64,000 nt of DNA from Undaria pinnatifida (GCA_012845835.1 JABAKD010000018.1:8471759-8535758); one strand, 5' to 3'. Positions 50,179 to 61,375 are shown, counted from the stretch's first letter. The notes: generated by a model not told the origin, from the sequence alone. A program made the numbers and translations.

Positions 50179-50414
50179 AAGTACCAAATATATTTCATTT
50201 ATTTCATAGAGGTTTTCAAGCTGTTTTTTGTGTTCTTGTGCTTTTTTTTTGTCAAATCGCGGGAGGGCGTCGACCCACCCTAACCCTAACCCTAACCCTA
50301 ACCCCAACCCTACCCCAGGCTAGGGCTCCGGCCCGAGCGCGGCTTCGCTGCGCGTTTTGGAAAAACTGATAAAAATGTGCAGACCACCTCACACATCGAA
50401 TATATTTGGTACTT
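50179..50414. mobile_element. Small inverted-repeat-bounded segment with telomere repeats
   Basis: AAGTACCAAATATATTTC at 50179-50196 is mirrored by GAATATATTTGGTACTT at 50398-50414, an inverted repeat of about 15-17 bp. Between them lies (CCCTAA)4 with variants (50277-50313) and a GC-rich CGGCCCGAGCGCGGCTTCGC stretch. No coding frame. Confidence 0.55.
50277..50313 (-). repeat. Interstitial telomere repeat
   Basis: Four CCCTAA units followed by CCCCAACCCTACCCC, the complement of TTAGGG-type telomere DNA. A shorter run (CCCAACCCTAACCCTAAACC) occurs at 53521-53540. Confidence 0.9.
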
Positions 50415-51240
50415 TATCGAGTATGATTTGTGGGGAGAGAACATCGCAAAGGCTACTGTCTCGGACTGCTCGCACATCTTAACAGCTGTTTAAAAAAACG
50501 GTTCATGCTGCCCCTTCGTTGTGTAGCGTCTAACAATAATGAATAGCCGCGGACAGCGGTAGTAACAGCGGCGTGCTACTGCTGCTGTGCAAAAGGTCTT
50601 GGCACGGATGACGACCATCGGTTTAGGATATACTTGATATCCCACGCTCAGCGACCCGATCGCGAGCTTCGGCAGACTTGCCGTTACAATAACATCCGAC
50701 AGGCAACCCAACTTGTGCGTGCCTTTCTACGTGATACGTCGATACTTTTCGTTATCGGCATGAACTGCGAATGGGGGACGCTCGCAGGCCAGGTACATCA
50801 TCAGCAATGCTGACCATCGATAAGACTCCTACCGAAGGCGGCCTTAGAGCACCTGGCTGGGATATGAGAGTGTACACACACGGCCCGTTAAGACTGGATG
50901 TCTTTCGCATAAAGAAAGGGTGCGCCCTATTACACAGTATTCATAAACTACACACCATTCAGTTTTTCTGCTGTGGGTGCTCCAATTTCCCCGAATTGTC
51001 GGGGCTAGTTGTTTGTGGGAGTATCTTCTTGCACACAGCACCGCGGCATTCTCACAAGAAACCTGAAATCGGGATCCAGAATAGCTTCCTTATTGTTGGC
51101 GCGCGCGTAAATATACTTTCTTATGCTGCACTCTCATGTTTCGGTCCTCGCAATGATTTATTTTCCTAATAGTAGTATAAATAGTGGGTTAGCCGGGCTC
51201 TCCCTCCCCCACTCACGATTAATTAAGTTGTTTTTCTCAT
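50415..51240 (+). other. Intergenic stretch with unrecognised frames
   Basis: A 132-residue + frame at 50771-51169 begins at an ATG but shows no domain or codon bias I can judge. Nothing else is supported. Confidence 0.25.
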
Positions 51241-51916
51241 TCCATGTTAGTGCCATCGCCCGCCTCAACAGCAGCAGTAAATATCTTCTGTTCTAGACTA
51301 GGCCAAGAGGTCAACTTTGTTAAAACTAGGCTGCGAGATTTATTTCGCTTTAGAGTATTTCCGGCTGGCTTTCTTGTGAGTTACTCTTACTATTTATACT
51401 GTAGACTATATGAGAAGGTCGTCAGTGTATAGCGTCAGAGATCGCGCCAGCACCGTATGGGTTTTCCATTTAAGATCGAGCTCGAACGGTGACTGTGGTC
51501 GAAGTTTGGTTGTTCTGCTTGTTATTGGTCAGTTGTTTTTCGGCAGAAAAAACATCATGTTTACTGATAGCGCCTAAGATAGTGCCTTGTAGTGTGTTAT
51601 AGTAGCAACTGCATAGCTCCGAGGAAGGCCGCCTGCCACGAAGAACTTCCATGAACGGGCGCTGGCTATAATGCCTGCCTCCAGCCCAAAATAGTCCAAG
51701 CTTCCATTTTGCACATCAACTTCAATTTTGCACACTTGAACCACAACAACCAGGTGGAACATCACGGCTACAGCCGTTCTGCTGCTGCTGCCGATAGAGC
51801 TGCTGCTCGCTACCCACTGCTCGGGCTGCACGCCGCCTGCACTGCCCTGCGTTTCTTTAGCTACTGGTTCGTCGGTGCTTCTCAAAGTCCGAGAGATCCG
51901 TCGAGTTGATCGCGAG

Positions 51917-52277
51917 ATGGAGGACAGCGATTCAACGCCACCGCCGAGGGTGCACGAGAGGCCAAACGCTTCAAAGTCAAGCGGCGACGATAGCGGCGGT
52001 GTTAAGGTGTACGACGAGGTAGATTGACGAGCCGCGAACCGTGCCTGCTTCAACGTACGATGCGTATTTGGCCGCGGAGGAGGGTGTCGACATTTTCTGC
52101 GACGATGGGGATGACGAGCAAGCGGGTCTGCCGGCTGGGGCTGTGGAATTAGAAGAGCGCCTGGACTTTGTGGACGGCAAACGCAACGAGTTGGTTCTGG
52201 GCCTAATGGGAGGCGTCAAGGTCGACCAAGCACGGGCAGAAGTACTGATTGAACACAGCATACTCTACGCAGCGAGT
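51917..52277 (+). CDS. Unrecognised acidic protein, exon-like segment
   Basis: The clearest open block is 52023-52277 (85 codons, ending AGT|GTGAGT). It encodes VPASTYDAYLAAEEGVDIFC, DDGDDEQAGLPAGAVELEER, LDFVDGKRNELVLGLMGGVK and VLIEHSILYAAS. Upstream in another frame an ATG at 51917 opens MEDSDSTPPPRVHERP and ends GGVKVYDE. The two meet at GACGAG-GTAG-ATTGAC, so they form one protein only if four bases are removed or a frameshift is assumed; alternatively the GTAG supplies a real acceptor for 52023. Acidic and hydrophilic, no family recognised. Confidence 0.45.
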
Positions 52278-53510
52278 GTGAGTATTTCCATGCCAGAGGT
52301 TATTGCAGAAGTACTCTTTTATGCAAAGCCAGGTTGGGGCAGGATATAGTCTGTACGTGGTAAAACATTAGACCACGGGTTGAGTCCATCATATACCAGT
52401 CAAAGATCCGTTTTTTTAGACTGTTAAAATTTTATATGTTTCGGTGCCTCCCTGTATTCCCACTAAAGAAACGACGCATGTATGTGGGATATCGCGTTAC
52501 GGGTCAATGTAAGGTGAGAACGTGCAGCAGCACGGGTATCACCATGCTCGCGTGTGTTTTAAAAGTTGAAACGCCAAGAGTGCAGGCTAGGAATACTCCG
52601 ATTGGCTACAGTATGTTTTCCGGGCCTTTTTCAGTGAGTGGCTGTGCAGTGACCGTAATCGTTTTTGACACCATCTGAATGGTTCCTCGAAGATGGTATT
52701 CCTAGACTTGGAGGAGTAATCACCTCTCCTTCGTTCTTCTACACTCTCCCTTCCTCATTCCCTCCCCTTTTCTGCATCGCTCCCTCTTCCCCCACCCCTG
52801 TTCTCCTCTCTCATTCTCCCTCTCGTTCCCCCCCGTTCTCCCCGGTATTATATGTTCCGATGCTGCTGACACCATCATCAGAAGGAAGCAATGCTCGAGT
52901 GCATGCATGATGGAGAGAGGGCCGACGCGGGAAGCAACGCAGAGTGGTCGGCGATTTCCAATTGTTCTGTGGCGTTGGGCAGCAGCAGAAGAAGCAGAGT
53001 AAGAGGCAAGCCATTTGAGTTTCGGTGTCCCACATAAAATGTACGTGTGCGCCGACGAAAACAAACCCCAACGACTTCAACCTACAACAGTAATCAGGCA
53101 ACCGCAAGTACGATGCGCCATTGACGACACGTCGTCCGAGGTTATATATCAACGACCCGCCGGGCTCGCGAATCGTTTAGCTAGCTGAATTTTAGCTGGG
53201 GCAGCAGCTTCCCTCACGACGATGACCTACTTGATTGTCTCGTGTGAACGATACTCCCATATTCAGATGACAGTAAACGCCCGACCTTGTCACCCCAAAA
53301 GGTGATTAATGGGTTGATTGTTGATGACTATAACACCTGATGAACGGTGGTGTGCAATATTCTTATCGCCCGTCTAAACTTAGTAGCAGAAAAATAAAAT
53401 AATCGACATAGACTAGACTATTATAGTCTATCTATTTTGATAAAAGATACAACATCGAACCGAGAAAGTTCGATAATGGCATTTTCGATAGTTCGGTAAG
53501 CGATAACGGT
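52278..53510 (+). other. Stretch downstream of the 52023 exon, nothing firm
   Basis: Contains a CT-rich run (52720-52850, CTCCCTTCCTC-type). No downstream exon that continues the 52023 frame was identified. Confidence 0.3.
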
Positions 53511-53639
53511 ACGAGAAAACCCCAACCCTAACCCTAAACCAGGCGGACAGGTGACACAGAAACAAGCCGCGGTAGTTTAGGGCTTCCCACCGGAAACCCG
53601 ACACCCTACGTACGGAATAATCCATATGCATATATATGA

Positions 53640-54430
53640 CACCCCATAGGATGTTCATTGGATTCCCCATGGGATGACCCATAGGGTATGCTTATCCCCT
53701 GGATGTCCGATGCGACGTCGCACGGCATGAACAACACCCATGGGCCATCTCATGATTCATCCCGGTTCATCCCATGATTCATCCCATGGTACGTCCCACG
53801 GGATGTATGGGATCCCATGGGATGAACGGCTCCCATGGGCATTTGATGTAATGTTCCATGGGGTATTCCGTAAGAGATGGACCACTTTTCATGGGCAATC
53901 CGACAGGATATCCCCGGAGATGCATGAGACCCCACGGGATGGACGACCTCCCATATGAGCATGATGAGATGAAATGTTCCGTTGGACATCCCATGTAATT
54001 AACGACCTCCTATGTATGGCCGTCGCATTGAATGTGATATGGGATATATCCCATAGAATGATGCACATCACAACGGACGTAAGAACTAAGCCATGGGCAA
54101 TCCCATAGAACGGCCCATGGGGTGTACCGTGAGACATCCCATGAGACGAGCGACATCCGAACGACATCCCATGGAACATCCCATGGGGCAGCCCATATAT
54201 AGGATGGATATCTTACGGTAAAATAATAATATACTATGGGACGTGCCGTGGGACAGCCCATAGGAAAAACTATTGGACAACCTATAGAATGCTCGGCGTC
54301 CCATGGGACCTCCCATTAGATGCTTGGTATACCGTAGGATGTTCTGTAAGTAAGTTGTGCAATGAATAACGAAGTAGGACATCCCATAGGTCATCGCATA
54401 CGATATCCCATAGGTTTTCCCATGGTTTTC
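53640..54430. repeat. CCCATGGGATG minisatellite-like region
   Basis: Dozens of imperfect CCCATGGGATG, CCCATAGGATG and ACATCCCATGG phrases at 10-40 bp spacing. CCCATGGG is itself a palindrome, so both strands read alike and long degenerate frames (MGHPMGNPM-like) appear on each. No gene is inferred. Confidence 0.85.
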
Positions 54431-55450
54431 TGGACGGGCCCCCGTGCGCTACTGCTTACCACCAGCAGCAGCGGCAATGTGCGGAGTGCATCCCTGTGGA
54501 ATATTCTGCCAATGATGACTATCTTTAACGGGTGCACGTTTTTTGTTGTGACTCTAATGACGCACGTCGAATCCCAAGGCGATTCACTAAGGATATTGCT
54601 TTACAGTTATTAATAGTGGGTGTGTTGACATCGTTGAAGTATCGTATACATGTACTCAATGTTGCTCACCAGGTATTTACAAAGTATACGGACTGCTTCA
54701 GCTTTAACGGCGTAATTTCTTTGCGAAAACCGGAAGCGTGTGCCGTTTTGTTCAAACAGACCCAGACCCTTCCATGACGTGTTAACTGTGAGGCGCACCA
54801 AATAAATTGGGGGACGGTGTTTTTTTTTATGATTTTTTACGCTCAAGTTTTTGTCTTCGAGCGTTTTTGTTTAAGAATTATGACGATTAAGTCCTCCGAG
54901 GACCCAATATCACATCGACAAACCTGGCAAAGACAACGTCATCAGGGATTCGTAGAAAGTAAGTGCGTAAAACACGTTATCCTATCACTAAAAAACGGCT
55001 TAGGAATGGCGTAGGGCAACTCGACGCTGCTACGTGAAATTTGCTTTTTCGCCGTTTTTTTTTTTCGTAGTATAAGTAGCATAATATTGGTGCAATATTT
55101 TACGTTGCAGGAACGTTATTTTTTTGTGAAAATAACCCATCCATTCTATTATTGGCTCTGACAAAGTCTTTAAAAACATTCGCGGAGAACATGTTGCAGT
55201 GATCGAACCTTTGCAGGATCTGCAAGCGGTCCAGCAAAAGTAACAATGGACAAGAATCACACAACAACAGTCGTTCCAAAAAGACGCCCTTCAACCCATT
55301 CTCCACTGAAACAGGCTTCCCACCACGCTTAATCCAAGTAGTCTGTCACCAAAACCGTGGGAGGGTTTCTATCGTAATTGGCTTTCCGGAACAAGAAGTG
55401 TGGTAAGCCTCAAACACCTAGACAGGGGGGTCACATTTTATGTTTTTAGT
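54431..55450 (+). other. Stretch with one possible membrane-segment frame
   Basis: A frame at 54430-54613 reads SASLWNILPMMTIFNGCTFF then VVTLMTHVESQGDSLRI; it could be an exon with a hydrophobic helix, but no splice sites or neighbours confirm it. The rest is AT-rich with nothing recognised. Confidence 0.25.
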
Positions 55451-55457
55451 GGCTCGG

Positions 55458-55515
55458 AGTCACTCGCGCGAGTGACTCCCCTGTTCCTTTGTGGTAGTCA
55501 CTCGCGCGAGTGACT
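55458..55515. repeat. Two perfect 20-bp palindromes in tandem
   Basis: AGTCACTCGCGCGAGTGACT occurs at 55458-55477 and 55496-55515, each a perfect palindrome, followed by CCC. Spacing is 38 bp. The flanking CTGTTCCTTT and CTGTTTCTTT repeat too, so the unit is about 38 bp. Confidence 0.9.
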
Positions 55516-55567
55516 CCCTGTTTCTTTCTTTGCGGTCTTACGCTTTCGTGCCGTTTCAATTTTAATT

Positions 55568-55867
55568 TTGCGACGCAAATCCGCGATGATAGAATGGTGT
55601 ATCAGGCTGCGCCCAAATAATCACCTTGATAAGTGTTTCGACTCGGTGCAAGGTACAGAGTCAGTCGTGCGAGTGGTCAAAGAGTGGTCAAAACCCGGCA
55701 GTGAAAAGGGGGGTATGATAGAGTATGATACTTATACCGTAGCCTTTCGGTTGAAAAATGTGCTATCCACCGGGCTGCTAGCGCCGAGTAGCCCTATGTA
55801 CTCAACAGCCCACTCGATGTCACACCGTCTTCCGGCGTCGTATGCACATACATGGTGTTCAGCATGA
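55568..55867 (+). other. Open frame after the palindromes, unrecognised
   Basis: A 99-codon frame starts in the alternative codon region at 55568 and reads MIEWCIRLRPNNHLDKCFDS, then VVKEWSKPGSEKGGMIEYDT. It is hydrophilic with no family recognised and no splice context. Confidence 0.25.
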
Positions 55868-56167
55868 TGCCAAATACATGCCGTTCAACCTGCATTGAAC
55901 ATCCTAACGTCAGCACTACTAGGCCAATATTAGATGGCGGGTATGATACACAACACGTCAGTCACCAGTCAGTGTTGTATTCGGTGTTTGTTGTGGTAAC
56001 ATCAGATTCTGCTTATTTTACAGAAAGTTGAACATAAGGATCGTTTTTTTTTTTCGCATTCAACATGTGAAAAACCTATAATAATATATTTTATGCGAAG
56101 AGCATTATTATCATTCATTCGCTGATTGAATCACCGCGGCGCCCTTTTTTTGCCGATCTACATCCTG

Positions 56168-56440
56168 CTACGATTATTGTACAGGAGGCGGAACGCCTTT
56201 TCTGTGTCGATCGCCTGCGCGGATGGATGTGTGGGGTCACCAGTACATTGGCAAAGGTCAGCCTTCTTGGAAGGACGCCCTGGTCTGCCGAATCCAGGAC
56301 GAGTTATCGCGGTTGTCGCCGGCGTTCTACAAACCTTGAGGAGGCAGATGGCCAAACTCGGCGTCCGGCCGCCTACGAATTATGGCCTAAAACCGGTCCG
56401 CATTTCCTTCGTGGTCAGGCGGGAGGTGATATGTTATGTC
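56168..56440 (+). CDS. Exon-like segment, frame uncertain
   Basis: After TTGTACAG, all three frames are open for 100 nt or more. One reads MDVWGHQYIGKGQPSWKDAL then VCRIQDELSRLSPAFYKP and a TGA. Another reads QTLRRQMAKLGVRPPTNYGL then KPVRISFVVRRE up to GGGAG|GTGATA. They may be one exon with a shift, or only one is real. Function not recognised. Confidence 0.3.
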
Positions 56441-56912
56441 TCTCTCTGTTATCGTTACTTGTATGTGTAGTTTGATTCTGTTTTGGCAACTATGTACGAT
56501 ATGTACGAATATATATATACGTTTAGTCTATGTATGGGTGTTTCCACTTTGGATGTTTTGGTGTTTCGTTCTGATTTCGGGGTATTTTCTTGGGCTATTA
56601 ATAATAGTTTATCATACCCTACTTCGTGCATGTAAAATGCAATCAACGACAAAAATAACGAATGAATGTCTACGTTAAAAAACTAAATTATTAGGGTAGT
56701 TTTGATTTGAACGCAACTTTTTCTCTCTGGTCTACATTTATTTACAGTAGTAGTAGGCAGTCTTACATTTTTGTATTTTTGCGGAAGGAACAAGATGAAG
56801 GCGGCAATCGCCCTAAATGATCAACACGAACTGAAACTAACTGTACATACCTGCCTGCTACTTGATTGAATGATTGTCCAATCGCAATCTATATTCCTGC
56901 ATGTATGTGCAG

Positions 56913-57200
56913 CTCGACGAGCATCTAGGCGTCATGTACGCATGCCCCGCACACTGCGAAAACTACGTGAAGTACGGCATGCGGTATGACAGAGACCAAC
57001 GAAGGCATCACAAGAACGACTGCATCGCCGAAAGCGGCAGACGTTATTTACGGTGTGCCATCGACTCAACGCGCAGAACAAGTCACGGGGAGGAGCTTTT
57101 CACAACACAAAATCTCCTCAAGCACGTGAACGAGAAGCACGGGGGCTTCACAACGCTCTGCAAGCCGTCGGTCAACATATATTTTCGTGGAAGCCTAGCG
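56913..57200 (+). CDS. Exon of an unrecognised Cys/His-rich protein
   Basis: 96 codons, phase 0 at both ends, acceptor ATGTATGTGCAG and donor CTAGCG|GTAAGC. It encodes LDEHLGVMYACPAHCENYVK, YGMRYDRDQRRHHKNDCIAE and TTQNLLKHVNEKHGGFTTLC. The C-P-A-H-C ... H-H-x-x-x-C and K-H-x-x-x-K-H spacing suggests zinc binding, but fits no finger class exactly. Flanking exons are not established; the 56168 segment may belong to the same gene. Confidence 0.5.
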
Positions 57201-58424
57201 GTAAGCTTCCGTCGAGCGTAATTCAAGCTTTGCTATATTTACAAGTTACTACGACGGGGCCGAGCGGTGATCAGCGTCAGCGACAACACACCACTCTGTG
57301 TAGTTAACGAAACGCTTATCTTAACTCTAGACGTGAACCGGCACCTTATTATATGTAATACACACTGGTGCGCTGTTTTCATGGATGTGCGCCGGAATCG
57401 AAACCGTGGTATGACCACGACCAGAAAACGTTCCACGCATTAATTGTTGCGACATGCGACATAAGACGGTTGAACAGTTCATGTATCGTTGAATAGAGGT
57501 TGAAAACGGGTCTATTCAGACATACACACAAAAAACAAGTCCATGAACCCCCTTCGTAGAGGGGACCTAAAAAATCCCACGCCCAATACTTTTAGCACCC
57601 GTTTTTGGGGATGATATTTGCGCAAGCTTTAGTGCTTCGTTCAAAACAGGTGTTAAAACACGACGTGCATGGTTTCGCGTGATTGTGATTATTTGACAAA
57701 ACTTTGATTCATACAAATAAATGTACGCCCCGTTAAAAAACGACGTGTGACTTCAGTTTCATACTCTGTGAAGCTCATGGCGCCGGCGGAAATCAATACG
57801 TGGACAAGCCGTGCAGCAAGCAAATAAATGTTTGCTACCGAGTACACACCTCTTCTTGAAGTTAACAGTTGTTGCCGAAAATCGTTTATTTCCATCTTGC
57901 AATATTTAACTCCTGCAAAGTCGACAGCCCATCAGTCAAGTTGTCCCTGCTTTGTTGTCTGCGATCTGACTCAACGTATTGAATGTACACTAGTATATTC
58001 GCCTAGTAGTGTACCAGGTATACGTTTTGCACACCTTCTTCGTCTGTTTGCGTGGTCGCACTAAAACAGTTTATGCACAGAAACACGGAACAAGAAATTT
58101 TGCTCAAAAGGCCACGCCGGTCGCGCTGTGTGTGTTGCTATCCGCGTATGATATAATGCATGTATAGTACTAGACTAGACTATGTTGTTTGTTGAAAATT
58201 CTGCATTTTCCTCAACAGCCGTAAAATTTTCAGTACACTAGTGACCAGTGAAACGCCATACACCCCGGACACAACCTTCGGTTCCCGATTCACAGATGTT
58301 CGAGGAAAGATTCTTCCAAGAATTAGCAACACTTTTTTGCATCACCTACCACATGTTTTTTCATCTCGTCAAGATGTTCCTGGATGTTAGTCGTCCCGCA
58401 TCCCGCCACCCGCACAGCATACAG
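57201..58424 (+). other. Stretch without recognised features
   Basis: A possible exon at 58292-58400 (MFEERFFQELATLFCITYHM) is hydrophobic and lacks clear splice sites. The rest is AT-rich. No continuation of the 56913 exon was identified. Confidence 0.25.
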
Positions 58425-58688
58425 ACGCGTCGTGTGCTACATTGAAGGTAGCACTCTTTGCCTGAGACATTTCTGAACGACGGGGCTCCTTGACCCGTCT
58501 TTTTTACCGAATGAATGTCTTTTTTTTACAGCATTAACATTTTACAAAATTCCTAGCCCGAAATGGGTCTATTCATCAGGTTGCACTTAGAGTTGGCCCA
58601 AAATCAGTTTTTGGTGAGGCATGGAGCTCCTTAAGTGAGGAGCCCTGGAAAACAAAGGGTGCGCATCTATCATACCGGTGCGTGTGTT
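58425..58688 (+). mobile_element. MITE-like element
   Basis: Left end ACGCGTCGTGTGCTACATTG then AAGGTAGCAC; right end GGGTGCGCATCTATCATACC. The interior has CTGAACGACGGGGCTCCTTG and GAGCTCCTTAAGTGAGGAGC as in the other members. It is the only copy found right of the TMEM67 gene. Confidence 0.6.
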
Positions 58689-59049
58689 AAAATTTTGTTT
58701 GCTGCGCTCATGCTACTACACGGAACGCGCGACGCTTGCTTTGAATTCAGCATACTGGAGTGGTCGGCATTATCGCCGAAAGGCAGCGCCAGACAAAACA
58801 TAGCGGTTGGTTGGACTTCTTATACATGCGTCACATAGCCTGCGTAGTGTCGAATGATACGTTATGGGAGTCACGTTCTAATACAAACTATCGCTCGCTG
58901 TTTGGTTTATAAAATTATTCTAACAAGGTCAGCTGTGAGTTCGACAAACTTAGGGTCGATGCTCATCTTTGCAAGTTTATTTTTATGCATATGATCTGTG
59001 ACCACCGATAATTTCGCGTGTCATCTGAATCAATATTCTGGACAAACCG

Positions 59050-59585
59050 GCCAGGGATTTGATCGCTGACCCCTGGACTGACAAGACCCTCGAGCGGAGG
59101 ACTGGGTCGCCTTTCTTCCGGAAGAAGCCCAAAGAGGCTCTTGGTCCAGCGCCGCCGGAGGAAGTATATATTTTCTCTGCCTATATCAGTGTGGGTAATG
59201 ACGGGAAAGACACAATTTTTTTAATATTACGTACACATATATATATACGAACCGACCAGGGCTCTGATCGCCGACCCGTAGACAAACATGGTTCTCAAGC
59301 GGAAACCTGGGTGACCTTTCTGCAGGAAAAAGTCCGGCAGCGCTCCCGATCCAGCGTCACAGGAAGACGTGAGCTTTTGTTGATCCAACATCGGTGTGGG
59401 CAGCGACCGGTAAGAAATCATTATTTTATTGTGACACGATTAGCTCCCCACACCGATGTTGGACCAACAAAAAAAGGCTTCGTCCGTTTGGCGCTGGATC
59501 AAGGGCGTTCTCGGACTTTCTCCTGAAGAACGGCGACACGGGTTTCCGCTCAAGGGCCCTGGTCTGTTCGTCCAGCCATAAATAC
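59050..59585. repeat. Exon-like unit in three copies, two of them inverted head to head
   Basis: Copy A (about 59065-59165, +) encodes DKTLERRTGSPFFRKKPKEA. Copy B (59250-59395, +) encodes WVTFLQEKVRQRSR. Copy C (59445-59580, -) encodes ALERKPVSPFFRRKSENALD. B and C form an inverted repeat around a 45-bp spacer, with TTGATCCAACATCGGTGTGG facing CCACACCGATGTTGGACCAA. The parent gene is not in the window. Confidence 0.6.
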
Positions 59586-59839
59586 AAATAGATTGATCGT
59601 GCTTGTCAGATGCAAAGCCGTATGGTGTAGTGTGACGGTGAGTTGGAAACACACCCATCTGGCTTGTGACATCGACGGGTGAGAAACCGCCAGTTTCATC
59701 ATGGGTTTTTATGCGATATGTAGACATGTACATGCCTGTCGTGTTTGTCAGAGCGCGGTAGTATAGTAGCGGCAATATGCCCAAACCAGACGACGACATA
59801 TAAACATATATAAAATCATTCCTTGAATATAGAGCCATT

Positions 59840-60070
59840 CCTTGGTGTCATGGACTTTGGTCCGGAGTTTTTTGTCTCGGCCTAAGTATGCGATTCACGG
59901 AACTGGATTTCTCGGTCGAATATGGCTTGGTTCGAGCGCCGCCTTCGGGGGGCGGCTCCAACGCCCCTCGCCCTGCCGTGTCCGTTCCGCACATCGACGT
60001 GAACGCGGACGGGCGCCGAGCGAGACGAGCGAGTGTCGAGGAGGAATTTTGGAAAAATTGTTGAATCTTA
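59840..60070 (+). repeat. Dispersed repeat, inverted copy of 30390-30700
   Basis: GGGGGGCGGCTCCAACGCCC, CTCGCCCTGCCGTGTCCGTT and ACGTGAACGCGGAC are reverse complements of the 30390 block, with small differences. Confidence 0.65.
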
Positions 60071-60085
60071 ATGGCTGCAACGCCT

Positions 60086-60440
60086 GAATGATTTACAAAA
60101 CTGGCATCATTTCCAAACGGTACGTGATAATGTTTGGAATTTTGCGGTGGCATGTGCAACTTTCTATTGTTTGGTCACAGATTGCGCACCAGGTGTGTTT
60201 AATTGCACGCGCCTGCATGATTTACGAAATTGGCATCATTTCCAAACCGTACGTAATAATGTTTCCAAGAAATAGGTACTTGATAATGTTCGGAATTTTG
60301 CGGTGCATGGTGCAACTTTTCGATGTTTGGTTACAGATTGTGCACCACCAGGCATTTAATTGCACGCGCCTGGACGATTTACAAAATTGGCATCATATAC
60401 AAACGGTACTTGATAATGTTTCCGCAAATACAACTTTGCA
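60086..60440 (+). repeat. Tandem units of about 135-155 bp, 2.5 copies
   Basis: TGATTTACAAAACTGGCATC, ATTTCCAAACGGTACGTGAT and AATGTTTGGAATTTTGCGGT begin units at about 60086, 60217 and 60374. ATTGCACGCGCCTG marks the end of each full unit. Confidence 0.8.
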
Positions 60441-61370
60441 AGAGAGTGCTAATCAAGCCGTCGCGGTCATTCGTTATTCATGGTGCCGCGCTGTAAGCTT
60501 CATACGTGCAGCGGTTGGTTGCGTGTGTGCTGTTGGGCTGTCATGTATCGCAGTGTGCGTGCAGGCCATGTGGCTGAAGGTGTGGCTGCAAGACGACACA
60601 TGATACGTCCAGAAGAACGCGTGTTATACCAGTAGTAGATCGCTCAAATAATGCGGCTTTTTATACTATTGCGTTTGGTGCTGTTGGAGTGTTCCATCAT
60701 TTTGAGATTGCTTGGTCTGCAGGTACAGATTGGCTCAAAACCGTTCCTTTGCGCGACCTTACGCAAAAAAATTCTGGAGGAGGAGTTACTAACTGCACGA
60801 AGAATGTGTATGAAATAACTTCGTCGGGTGAATTCGCACATACATGAAGAAATTACATCTACTTACAGTCTGATAAGGTATTATTAGTACAACAACGACG
60901 GACAACCTACAGAAAGAACTAAACAAATAACGCGTTAACGATGGCGTGCTTTTCGTAGACGAATGTGCATAATACGACATCTATCTATCTGCGCAAGGGT
61001 ACCTACGGCTGGCAACGAAAACGGGAATACAACTTTATTAGGAAGCAAAAATAGACGGACACCCTTCACGAACAAATAAAATATCTGCTAGACAACGTAC
61101 ATGACGCAAATGACTAGCCGAATTGCGACCGCGCAAATAATGAATAGATATTTTCTTCTCGTTTTATAGCAGTAGTAGATCGCTCTAATAATTCGGCTTT
61201 TACATTATTTTGCGTTTAGTTTGGCATGATATCTAAAATTCCGCGTAGGCTGATATTTAGGTATTTGGCGCTTTATTCTATGTCGCGTCAACCATCGGAA
61301 TATCATACAATATATATGGGGGATGGAATGTAATCTCTATGCATATATCCTGTTTTGTTTGAATCAATTG
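60441..61370 (+). other. Stretch with one direct repeat pair, no gene seen
   Basis: CCAGTAGTAGATCGCTCAAA (60630) and GCAGTAGTAGATCGCTCTAA (61171), each followed by a TAAT.CGGCTTTT block, are direct repeats. The reverse complement of the same motif occurs at 29640, linking this area to the 28.8-30.7 kb repeat block. Confidence 0.5.
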
Positions 61371-61375
61371 TCAGC

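Noticed and set aside
53750-54394. Met-Gly-His-Pro rich frames on both strands
   Set aside because: They arise from the palindromic CCCATGGG repeat read either way.
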